This document shows, in pieces, positions 1-12,200 of a stretch of 64,000 bases of DNA. The stretch comes from Schistosoma haematobium (Eukaryota > Platyhelminthes > Trematoda > Strigeidida > Schistosomatidae), in NCBI RefSeq assembly GCF_000699445.3, contig NC_067196.1, positions 91,111,364-91,175,363 of the forward strand, given 5' to 3'. Under the pieces are notes generated by a model, which searched no databases, had not been told where the DNA came from, and saw only the letters and a list, made by a program, of their open reading frames with translations. A program made the translations under genes and the position numbers. The stretch's first letter is position 1. Each line of letters starts with the position of its first letter.

Positions 1-150
1 CGAAAGTACACAAGAGCAATAGATCCTGGGTTGGAATCTCGAGGGGGGTGGGATCGTAGATGCGCACTGCTGAGGAGTCCCACAATAGGATGAAACGGCC
101 GTCCAGTGCTTCCAGGTTTTCCATGATGGTCTAGCTTCAATGGACTGATG
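1..150 (+). repeat. tRNA-like SINE with hammerhead (family H), 3' part
   Basis: This copy has a pol III B-box-like stretch (GGTTGGAATCTCG), then a hammerhead-shaped segment, then the tail CCAGGTTTTCCATGATGGTCTAG. Related copies lie near 9040, 12660 (-), 13560, 5245 (-), 3730, 30780 (-) and 31560 (-). The fullest copy (12655-12905) also has an A-box-like GGCTCAGTGGTC. The 5' part is cut by the window edge. Confidence 0.7.
64..109 (+). ncRNA. Minimal type I hammerhead ribozyme, core intact
   Basis: Stem I pairs GCACTG (64-69) with CAGTGC (104-109), six pairs. The core CTGAGGA (70-76) fits CUGANGA. Stem II is G77-C80 with G88-T91, closed by a G-U wobble. GAA (92-94) follows, then a two-pair stem III (A95-T102, C96-G101) with loop GGCC, and cleavage would fall after C103 of GUC. 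Minimal stem III is typical of hammerheads in metazoan retroelements. Activity is inferred, not shown. Confidence 0.65.
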
Positions 151-277
151 AATTTCACTATTAAATGACAATTTCTTCCTCATTATTCATTTGTACATCA
201 ATCAATATGTGAATTTCTTCTAATCTTACACTCATCATGATTTTGCTTTTGTTTGGTTATTTGTTTTAAATGTTAAG

Positions 278-470
278 GAATATTTTGAATATTCAACTTA
301 TCCCTTCAATAACTTTAATTCCGCCTAATTCATACAAAGTGATTGTGTTTCAATGTGAAACTAATCTATCCTATGCTGAAATCAAAAAAAAGATGGCAAG
401 CAGAGAAGATAAAATGATACTCAAAGGACTTGAGATTGTGTCAATGAACCAACAACCAAAACATGAATGG
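278..470 (+). CDS. CFAP65: CFAP65-like exon (first in window)
   Basis: The acceptor TGTTAAG ends at 277 and the donor GTAATT follows 470. The exon starts on the third base of a codon and ends in phase 0. It encodes a beta-rich stretch ([20 protein letters not shown]) ending in KHEW. Confidence 0.65.
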
Positions 471-3400
471 GTAATTATCTTATATTATATATATAACAAG
501 AGAGAGAGAGAGACTGTCTCAGTTATCAGACTTCTGTCGTCGATGGCCACGCCATTGAAGTGATTCTTATAATAGCTTGTCTTTCAGACATCGTTCTTCA
601 TGAGACCTTATATCTGACTCCAGTTAGATCGTACGAATGATTGCTATTGAGATATACATGCCGTCAATCCTCGTATATAATCATTGACTTAACTCACGTT
701 GGTGAATAATGGGATTGAATTAAGTAAAATACGAGAAGGGAGTTTTGAATACGCATATTTCGTACAATTTTTGATTGAGACAAACGTTCGAGTAAACGAA
801 GCGAAGAAAAGAGAGTGACAGTTTCACTCACTGGAAAATTGTCACTACGATGCATAATACGATATTCAGTGCACTATCAATTTCAATCATGTTTTGCAAC
901 ATCATATTTGAATTGAATGAAACTGTGTCGAGTGTCAAGTATGAACGATGGATTTCAATATCTGTTTACACTCAGACATGTAGGCAGGAATCTGTCAGTG
1001 TGCTCAGCAAAGAGCGTTACATTGAATTTTTCATTCTTGCACAACTCATTTAGATGATATCAGTTTTATGAATGCACATAGTTCAAGAAAATTCAGTTAT
1101 TTTCAGACTCGATATCGAGTTTTAATTATGTTAATCCAGTTAAACGACAAAGGAAGTCTGACATTGTTTTTAGAATGATCAATGATGATTATCTTGACAA
1201 GATTTCAGTCGATCTACTGTGATGGATCATATTGAAGTTTTTAATCGCTTTCTGTTCTTTGTGCTGTCAGTTAATCTATGAAACTAGTTGGATCGGTAAA
1301 GATTCATTGATGAGGACTGGAATATCTTATTCGCAGAATATTGACGGCGGTCTGATTATTATATCATGGAATGATTCTCTCACCACTTAAAATATTATTT
1401 TAGTAGACTAAAACATGGTGAAATAAAATCTGTTTATACCTACTCAATGTACATATTTATGAGAAGGTACACATTTTTATAATGTACGATATCTACAACC
1501 CTTTGCCTTCATTTACAAGCATCATAAGTAAAGGATTCAGTAGCTAAGTGAATAATGTGATGGAGTTTGAAGTGAACGGTACTGGGTTCGAGTCCTAAAG
1601 TTGAACATCAACTCTGAGAGGCATGTACACCCAGTTGACGAGTTCCAAATAGGATGAAACGCGCGTCCTGGATTCAACTACTGGCCACTATCTATATTTC
1701 CTTAATAAATCAATATATTTGTAATATCCTAATGAATAGAAGAATTAAGTTTTCTGACGTTTTTTGACTCAGTGTTAAATACTTCTTGCGTTGTTCCTTT
1801 GTACTATTTAAGCTTGGATTAAATTTGATTTGGTTGTTTATTCTCTAAAGAAGTTGCTTACACTGAGTCATGAAACGTCAGAAAATAAAATTTCTACTTA
1901 GTTTCGAAAGTAAATAGATTTACTTAAATCCCATTTGTGATTTCTTACATATGCGAATGTTATTCTTCTTATTGGTGAAAGCTCTATTCACTAGCACAGT
2001 GTTTAATCCTACATTGTTCCATCTTACTTAATCATCTTGGTGAAACTATAATTTATAGACGACATTTGAGAGACACCAGACTGACCTTGAGAGTGTCCAC
2101 TTAATAACCAGGACCACATGAAGGTTATTAATCTATGTGAGGAATTAAAACTATAATTTACAGTTGATGATTAAGGTTAGGAATTATATTTAGGGTTTTT
2201 ATCACGTACTGATATCAGCTATAATGCCATAACTCTATTTAACCTAATGGATGAATGAATTTTGCCACAAAATCCGTAACCTGTTATCTTAAACCTGATT
2301 GTTTCGTCCATAAATTATATAGTCTCACCATCATCATCAAATTTATATACTTGTTTTATGCATTAAAATTAACTTTTACATTTACTTATTTCAGAGAATC
2401 CCAATTGAAATCAATTTTACTACAGCGAATATCATTTTAGAAAACAATGGTGAATTGTATTTTGTACCTACTCATGTAGGTGCATATACACAAAAGAAAT
2501 TCAATATTACAAATGTCTCACCTTATAAAATAGAGTGAGTTTTGATGAATGTTACTTACTTACTTACTTACGCCTGTTACTCCTCATGAAGGAGCATAGA
2601 CCGCTCACCAGCATTCTCCATCCAAACCTGTTCTGGGGAATACTTTCCAGCTCTTTCAAGTTGTTATTCATTCTTTTCATATCTGATTCTATTTCCCGAC
2701 GTAATGTGTTCCTTGGCCTCACACTTTACCGCTTCCCTTCAGGATTCCAAGTTACAGCTTACCTCGTGATGCAGTTTGATGATTTACGTAATGTATATCC
2801 TATCCATTTCCATCGTTTTTCCCTAATTTCTTCTTCAGCTCGAAGTTGGTTTGTTCTCTCCCAAAGTAGGCTGTTACTGATGGTATCCGGCCAATGAATG
2901 TTGAGTATCTTGCGTAGACAGCTATTTATAAATACTTGTACCTTCTTGATGGTGGTTGTAGTAGTTCTCCAAGTTTCAGCTCTGTACAGTAGAACTGTCT
3001 TGACGTTCGTATTGAAGACTGTGACTTTGAAATTGGTTGAAAGTTGTTTTGAGTTCTATATATTACCGATATTATTAGTTATTCATTTTGTAAGTTTATC
3101 AATTGAATCTATTATGAGTGTTAAGGATTCATCCAGATTATTTTGAATTTTGTATATTCAGTGACCTTATATCTGACTCCAGTTAGATCGTACGAATGAT
3201 TGCTATTGAGATATACATGCCGTCAATCCTCGTATATAATCATTGACTTAACTCACGTTGGTGAATAATGGGATTGAATTAAGTAAAATACGAGAAGGGA
3301 GTTTTGAATACGCATATTTCGTACAATTTTTGATTGAGACAAACGTTCGAGTAAACGAAGCGAAGAAAAGAGAGTGAAGTGAAATGTTACCCATGTGGAG

Positions 3401-6209
3401 GCAACTCGATTTAATCAAGCATTAATTGATATTTATAGCCAGATAAAAATAAGTTACAGACATGTACTCAGTAGGATAAGAAGGGCACACACATATACAC
3501 TCATATAAAAACAGTCAAGGTTGATATGCGAGTAATTAACAAGGTCAAAATATGACTTAAGTGGAATGAATAGATTGACCTGTCCAGAAGCTAGAATAGG
3601 TTATATGAACTTAACATAGTAACCGACACTACATGTAGTTTATAACACGAAATTAACTGATAGTTACCCTTTTTTAGAAACAATTGAAAAAGGATTGCAA
3701 ATTATTCAAAATGTATGGAGTATGTAAACCATTGAATAATAACTCAGTGGTTCAAAGGTTAATAACTCATCTCTTGATCTAAACGTCTTGGTTTCGATTG
3801 CCACAGGGGTCATGAATCTGTTCTACTTAGTAGCCCCATACTAGGAGGAACTATTCATCTAATGTCCCGTCGTTTTCTTAGTTTTCCCAATGAGGTTCGT
3901 TTGTGATGACAACAAAGACATTTTATGTGTTGAAGAAGAACTAAATTGATAAATTCAGAATGATTGGGAGCATTTGAAGAGAAAGATAGAGAGAAAAAGC
4001 AACGAAAAGAAGACTTCTTTCCTTATATTACCAGATAGAAGAATCAGTATATCTTTCATTGCTTGAATAATAAAACTGATAGGTTTTGTGATATTTATAA
4101 AAGATTAGAATACCAAATGACCTAGTATGGCCGAGAGTGGGGAGAGTCCACTCTCCCCCTCGAAATGCTCTCACATGACCACGCGTATATAGCCTCTGCC
4201 AGGGAAGTCCTACTCATTGCCTTCTCGTGACGGGGGTGTTGTTTACGAAACTGAGAGGACGAAAAGCGAATGTCCGGCGCTTTTACCGGGTTGGTGGACA
4301 TGGAGAGTCCACCTAAGGGAGTTGGAAAACCCTGATTCCAAACCAATGGTGCATATGGGCTCCAGAATCCTGAATGAACAAATGACGTATGAACCAATCG
4401 TTGGTCACCGGCTACCATGAGACTGCATCTCCTCACGATGCTCCATTGCCTTGTGGGCCAGACCTTCAGGTCGAAGGCTTCGGGTGTGGCCCCCTAAGAA
4501 AATCACCTGTCCCAGTTCGGGCACCCGAACAGTATCACAGCCCTCACACAAATATACTTGGTGCCTCCTTGTACCAATGTTTATGTGTTTAAATAATAAT
4601 AACTAATAGAATACCAAATATTGACTCAGAATTCGCTTGGTATTGTTTACTTGAACCTTCTTATTGATGTTTAGGACTGTAGTTGATCAGTCTCTTATTG
4701 TCATATGTGCGTACTGTGCGTATTGCCTCAATATTGCCTTCATTCACATGCATCATAAGCAATGATGGATAGTAGTTAAATGAATAACGTGATGGCGTTT
4801 GAAGTGAACGGTACTGGATTCGAGTCCCAGAGTGAACATCAACTCTGAGATGCAGATACATCCTGTTGACGAGTTCTAAATAGGACGAAACGTGCGTTCC
4901 AGATTCTACTGTTGGCCATTATATCTATCTTTGCTTATAATTGACTCAGAATGTTTAGAATTGCTATCTTATCATAATACATAATTATCTTAGTATTACC
5001 TGTAATGGGATTATTTCCTTTTTTTAAAGATTTTGTTGGGAAATTATTTCTGATGACAAAACTGAATTAGAAGTCCATCCGAATAAAGGATTTCTATTAC
5101 CAAATGAAATACAAGTATGTAAATACTACTGATTTAACTTTCTTCAATGACATCTTATAATTTATTCATTTATTAATCGTTTCCTTGCAAAAGTCATGTA
5201 ACTTTGCACATTTTATTCATCTTCAGTATTCTCTTTTGTCTATGGAGATGTGGAAGTATAGAACTTCTCAGCAGTGCGCGTCTACAGACCCGCACGCGGG
5301 ACTCGAACCTAAAAACCTTCGATCTTGCGCTCAAACACCTAACCTCTAGACGCCTGATCCGACATAAAACAGTGTTAATGTCTAACTTCAACCAATCCAT
5401 GATACTGCGCGACCACCCATCATTGTCTTCAGTGACTGAGTGCCTCAGACACGGTTGAACTCTACTTGTCACGGCTTCTCACCAGAACTCCAGGAGTAAT
5501 CTTTTGTGAAGTTAAGATCAAAACTTATCAAGGGAACTCATTTCATAAAAGATAATCATATCTCTCTTTTATTTGTAAAGAATTGGAATAACCACACTAT
5601 TCAATTGTTTATTGAAATACTCTGGCGGAGCTTGTTACATTTAGCGCACAACTAAATAAATACATCATCGTTTTTTTTTTAAAATATCATCACTCATGGT
5701 TGACCAAAGGACAGTAGAAAATAACACTAAGCTCTATCTTAATGCATCTAGTCGATACTGGTCATCGTATAGATTAAAAATTTAGCGTTTGAAATTATTC
5801 ATACAATCTCACCGATTTTACCCTATAGTTCCAGAATCTGACTCTTACGCATAACAGAAGCCATAGGAATACACATCGAAAAACCTAACCTTAGTATACA
5901 GAAATAGCTTACACTACCTTTGAATCTACCCTAACCTTCTACTTAGATACTATTACATGTTTCGAAACCTTTCTTTCCCTTTTCTTATTAATCTAATCTA
6001 ATTTTCACTACACCCGCCTTACCAAGTACTTTCATAGATAGTAATTTCAATTCCTATTCCTATTCTTATGTAACAACTTGTAATAATTAACTGATTGTAA
6101 AATTTCACCTTAGTTTTAACTTTACTCTTTCAAACATTATGTAACTAATTGATTATTGTACTATTAAACTGACTCATCATTATCTAATTGTCATCGACTT
6201 TCTATTCAC

Positions 6210-6257
<48 letters not shown>

Positions 6258-9200
6258 TGTACAGCCTGAAGCCCCTCTGGGGCTACTGCAGGTCCCAAGC
6301 CTAAATAAAAGAGGAGGGTTGAGCATGGAGTTAGCAACCTCAACCCGTAGAAAACTAACCCGCTAAAGAAAACACTAGCTAAAAAAAACACTAGTTAGTG
6401 TAGAGCCTTGATAAAGAACTAATTCAAAGGAAAGTTAGGGTCTGTCAGACCAAAACATGGCATCAGTCCATAAAGTCACTAATCTCTAGTCTGAGCCATG
6501 TTGATAGATGCAGACTACTTGGTTGGAGTCCGCGTGACTATCGTAACCAATGGGTGGAGATTGTGAGTGACATGGCGTAGGTGTATACACTCTCAATCTT
6601 CCCTTAAACTATAAGATTTAAATTGCTTCATATCTTTCTTTCTACGAACTAATTCTTTCTTACTGTACTGTATCCTTATATGCAATCTTTATTTTATGTA
6701 TAACCACCATTGAATTAGCTAGTTCTATGAATCTGTGTATTCATTTTGTTGTGCTAATGAGGTGTGGCAACTTGGACCGATGTATATATGTGCCTGGTCC
6801 TGTGTTGTAACTGACTGAATTAAAAGGGAATACTTCTTCGTTTAACTTGTCTTGATTCATACTAAATGAAATAGTAATCACCCTAATTTCAACCTATAAA
6901 TTATATCGCTATGATATCTCAATTATCCATTTTGTTTAATACCTATTTCTTTTTTTGGTTTCAGTCACAATTGTGGACATTTCATCCGACACAAGTTATT
7001 AATTGTGTATTTAAACCACGTCTTAGATATTGGAGATTTAATCGATTCAAAAACTATTCTAATAATCAAAAATTTAATGAATATTCATATGAAATAAAAC
7101 AAAAAGAATTACGTGTCATCACAATGTCAGGAAATGCCCAGTTATCGATTGATCCAGAGACAATTACTTGTCATCCATTATTAGTAAATACATCAGCAAG
7201 TTATAAGATTAATTTTCATAATCGTAGTATAGTAAGTAATATCATTAGGATTATCTACTTCACTTATTTACTTACTTACTTACGTCTGTTACTCCCAGTG
7301 GAGCATTGGCCACCGACCAGCATTCTCCAAAGCACTCTCTCCTCGGCCTTCCTTTCTAATTCCCTCCAATTTATTGTTCATTCTTCTCATTTCTATCTCC
7401 ATTTCCCGGCGTAATGTGTTCTTTGATCTTCCTCTCCTCATTTGGCCTTACCTTGTGACGCAGTTGGGTGCTTTCCTCAATATGTATCCTATCGACTTCC
7501 AACACTTCTTCCTGATTTCTTCATCCGCTGGGATTTGGTTTTTTCTCTCCTACAGTAGGTTGTTGCTGATGGCATCTGACCAACGGATCCGAATTATTTT
7601 GCGTAGGCAACTGTTAATAAACACCTGTATTTTCTGAATGATAGCTTTCGTATTTCTTCAAGTTTCTGTCTTAAGATTATCTACCTGCCATATATATATA
7701 TATATATATATATTCATGAATTCCTCAGAGATCACAACTCATGTAAATAATACAATTACGACTTCATTCAAAGCAGCTCGTCCCCTATTCCCATTTACGA
7801 ATCTTTTGAATTGAATTACTTTTCTTTTATTTAGATCACGAACCAATGTAAGTTGAACAGCTATTGAAAAACAAGAAGCGTTGCACAGTTGTTTTGTTGT
7901 AGTTTAATACTTCATAGTAGTGCACATTCACAATCCTACCAAAGATCAAAATCAAGTACTTTAGGTTTTACGATGAACACTTTACCTTTAATCTATTCAA
8001 ACGACATCCAGTGCTTTCTGTTTTTATGTTTTTTGAATCGTTATCTAACTTAGGTTTAGTTTGTAATCTCCATAACACTCAACAATCTTCATAAACTTTT
8101 ATGCTTTACTTCTTTATAAAAAAATTTTCTCTTACAGATATCAACTCATTTCTGTACAATAATTAAGCCACTGTATCCTGAGAGTAATCAGAATTTAAAG
8201 TTGGATGAATTTATTACGGTAAACACTAATGATAATCTGATTAGTGGTCATTCAACTAAATCAATTACAATCAATATTTGCCCAAAATCAAAAGGAAGCT
8301 TTTGTTTTCATTTATTCTATCGTTTGTATACTACTAATGAGATTATTAGTAATAAGGAAAATACCAATAAAATGATTGATGGAATAAACAATAAATCAGG
8401 TTTGTTTGAATATAAATATAATTAAATTGTGTTTAAAATTGATTATGCTACTGAATCATTACTTTTGTTTATAATATTTAAAGGTTCAGAAACTTATCCA
8501 CTTTCCAGTAATAATCATGATAATGATGATGACAAAAATAATGATGGTGATTTAGTCAACTTCACCCCATTGTACATTCACGTGGCAAGCTAAGTGGATA
8601 ACGTGACGACGTTTGAAGTGAACGTTACTGGATTCGAGTCCCAGAATAAACACCAACTCGGAGATGCAGGTTTATTCAGCTGACAAGTCCTAAATAGGAT
8701 GAAACGCACATCCTGGATTCTGTTACTAGCCACTATCCATCTTTGCTTATTTAGTCGAGAGTAGTTTGGTATTTCATTGATTAGAATTACATTTACAAAT
8801 TTAATTTAAACAAGAAAAGTAGGATACGAGGAATTTTTGTTGTATTTCGTTGTTTTCACTTCAGTTGAATACAGGGTAATAAATCTAATTATTTCCAATC
8901 AGTATTACAATTTCTAGTGAGCGGCCAATGCTCCTTCACGAGGAGTAACAGGCGTAAATAAGTAATTACAAGTTAGAATTTTAAGAAAATGAATTGTCTA
9001 CCGATAAAGTATTCTGTTTATTTAATGCAAATGTAGTTAGGAACTACAATTTTCGATGTGGAGATTATTATTATCCACTGGGTTCGAATCCCGCGAGGCG
9101 GGATCGTGGGTGCGCACTGTTGAGGAGTCCCATCATATGGCAAAACGGCCGTCTAGTGCTTCCAGGTTTTAAATGGTGGTCTAACATCAGTCGATTCACG

Positions 9201-12200
9201 ATCTCAATCAAAAATTATAACTTTATCAGAGTTTTACAAATGAATCAAATGACAAGTCTAGAATATTGAAGGTAAATTTGTTAGCATGTTAAGAAGGTAA
9301 ACAAACTGTGTGAGTGAAATTCTTTAGTTTGTTAGTTATCATTTAATTGATGTAGAAATGTTCAGTTTTTTTTCTGCAATGGAGAAGTAAATGAAGATTA
9401 AACATTAATTCATGGAAAACAAATGTCAAGTTAAGGTATATCAATTAGCATCACTCCCTCTGGTTCATCACTCTAAACGCATTCATTACATTCCTTAACT
9501 ATCAACCATGTGATGTGCTACCGTTCCAAGATGAGCGTTTCCTATATCCATAAAACCAGTGTATTATAAATGAGTGTAAGTTTAATTCGATTGAGGAACC
9601 AATAATTCAGTATAAAAGTAAAGTCTATGAAACAACCAATCATTCACTACTTTCATCTTTTTTAGTAAAAAAGGGGTTAATCAAATATGTGTGTATCAGC
9701 ACCGAATTCAAATGAATCTACTTGATTAGTATCAAACAGGAAAAAAATGTACCGCCTAGAGATCAATGTTAGTCTAACATCACGTTTACTAAAACTTATG
9801 ACGTAACGTTATATATCCAGGTAATCTGCTCATGTGATTCATGTAAATAAACAGGGACTATTAAATTACAGTCCACAATATCAATAACGAAAAGTTATAA
9901 ACCCTTATTAGTAATTCTATGTATCTTACAATGTTTATTCTGAACTTACTATAGATAATACACGTAAATATCTAACTGAAGAAATATTAGCTACAACAAT
10001 ATTTGTTGAATCAGTTTATCCTACCCTACGAATTACTGATATTCATGGTTCAGGAAGTTTAAATAATACTAGTCCAGTGGAACTATGGCGAAGTTTAGAT
10101 ATAGACAGGTTTGTATTTACTGTTCATTAATATAAATTTTATCATGATGAGTATTTTATTGATTGCCCCCAAATACCTGGTATGGCCGAAAGTCAGAAGA
10201 GTCAGCCCTCCCTATCGAAATGCTCTCACATGACCACGTGCATACAACCACTGTCAAGAAAGTCCTACTCACTGCCTACTCGTGGCACCACTGTTGTTTA
10301 CGAAATTGAGAGGACGAAAAGCAAATGTCCGGCGCATTAACCGGGTTGATGGACACGTAGGGTTCATCTAAGGGAGATGGACAACCCTGATTCCAAACCA
10401 ATGCTCCACGTGGGCTCCAGAATCTTGAAGGAACAAATGACGTATGAGCCTATTGTTGGTCACTGGCTTCCGTGGGACTGCATCTCTTGACGTCGCTCCA
10501 CTGCCTTGTGGATTAGACCTTTTAGGTCGAGGGCTCCAGTTGTGGCGCATATCTGTTTGGTGCCTCTTTGTATCAATAGTTTTGTGTTTAAATAAATAAA
10601 TTTTACTTATTAGTGAATGAGATACTGGAAAAAAGGATCAAATTTCTTTATGAGATAATTCATTTATTGTGACCAAGATTTATTAGTCAGTGAGTCAAGT
10701 GATAAATATGTCAAAACATGTTTAACAAAAATAGTGCTACAGCAGGATGAAGTTACTAAGATAAAACTAAGAGGAGTCACATTCAAAATTTGAATGCTAA
10801 TTGGATTAATACTCATTCTTTTGATGTCTGCCTTCAATTCCCGGAGCAGTTTATTCCTTGGTCTTCCTCTTTTCCGTTTTCCTTCAGAATTCCAAGTAAG
10901 GTCTTGCCTCGTGACGCAAATTGATGAGTTTCATAATATATGTCTCATCCACTTCCTAACTTCCTCTTCAGTCGGAAGCTGGTTTGTTGTCTTCTACAGT
11001 AGGCTGTTGCTGATGATATCCGATCAACGGACACTGAGTATTTTGTATAGACAATTGTTTAGAAATATCTGTACTGTTTTGATGATTGTAGATTACACGT
11101 ATCAGCTCCGTGCAATAGAACTGTCTTGACGTTCGTAGTGGAGATTCTGACCATCAATATTGGTTGACAGTTGTTTTGAGATCCATATTTTCTTCGGTTG
11201 TAGGAATGCTGTCCTTGATTTACCAGTTCTTGCAATTACTTCTGCATCTATATCCTCCTTGTTTATCGATTATGCTACCCAGGTACGTGAAAGTCTCCAC
11301 CGGTCCCAGAGTTTCTCCATCAAGTGTGATTGGTTTGGTTTGCGTTCTCCATGTTGTATTTGTGGATGTTACTTTTCCCTTGTCTATGTTGATGTCTACT
11401 GATGTAGAGGCTGCTGCTACCACACTCTCTGTTTCTGATTGCAATTGTTGGTGCGCATGGGATGGAAGAGTTAGGTGATCTTCGAAGTCCAAGTCGTCTA
11501 GTTGTGTGCAAGCTGACATAGTATTCCGTACCTCCCCTCAGATGTCGAGGTCTTCATAATCCAGTCAATCACCAGAAGAGAGAGAGAAAGATTGAGAGCA
11601 AGCAGCCTTATCTGACACTGTTCTCTACTTGGAGTGGATCAGTGAACTGTCCTCCGTGCACGAAATGACAGTTTAGTCCGTCGCAAGAATTTCTTATGAT
11701 GGTTCTAGGTCGATGAGTTTCCCATCCTAAAAGTGCTTTATGTGCTTCTCTGGATAGCATCAGAGCAACTCTCTATGTGTAGAGCTTTTTCTTCTTCGTA
11801 ATCTGAGTACAGCATCTTCTCTCTCGGATCTATCATTTTCTGTTCGGCTTCGGTTTAATAGGTTTCACTGAATCCACAAACCTCCGGGTTTTATATTCTC
11901 ATTTCCACAGTTATCTGACTGGTCCTCACAGTCTATATAATTCCTGGACATTGCATGTACCTATATCACCTATTTCTCGGGTTGTTAGAAAGGGTGCGGG
12001 CCTCTTGACTTCCGAAAAATATAGGCTTTCATTATGAGGCGTCATAATTGTTCTGAACGAATATCCTTCAACTCACAAGACAGAGTCTAAATGGTTAAAA
12101 TAATTTAATCAGGTTAGCAGTTTTTAAAACGCTTGTTTTCTACGAGTTTAATAGTTGATCCCATGCCCAACCCTTCTCTTTTATCTGAGTTTCGGACCTA

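Noticed and set aside
2535..3146. Two plus-strand ORFs as genes
   Set aside because: They are antisense readings of an RTE-like 3' fragment; the opposite strand carries the family blocks.
604..3377. The two 215-bp repeats as LTRs of one retrotransposon
   Set aside because: They lack TG...CA ends and target duplications, and a host exon lies between them.
6206..6391. Minus ORF ending in repeated Ile-Tyr
   Set aside because: The end is a translated TA microsatellite and the rest is retroelement leader.
9100..9165. A functional hammerhead in this family H copy
   Set aside because: The core reads TTGAGGA and GCAAAAC instead of CUGANGA and GAAA.
9040..9195. A tRNA gene, because of GGTTCGAATCC
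   Set aside because: Only the B-box is tRNA-like; no acceptor stem or anticodon arm can be formed, and it is a SINE copy.
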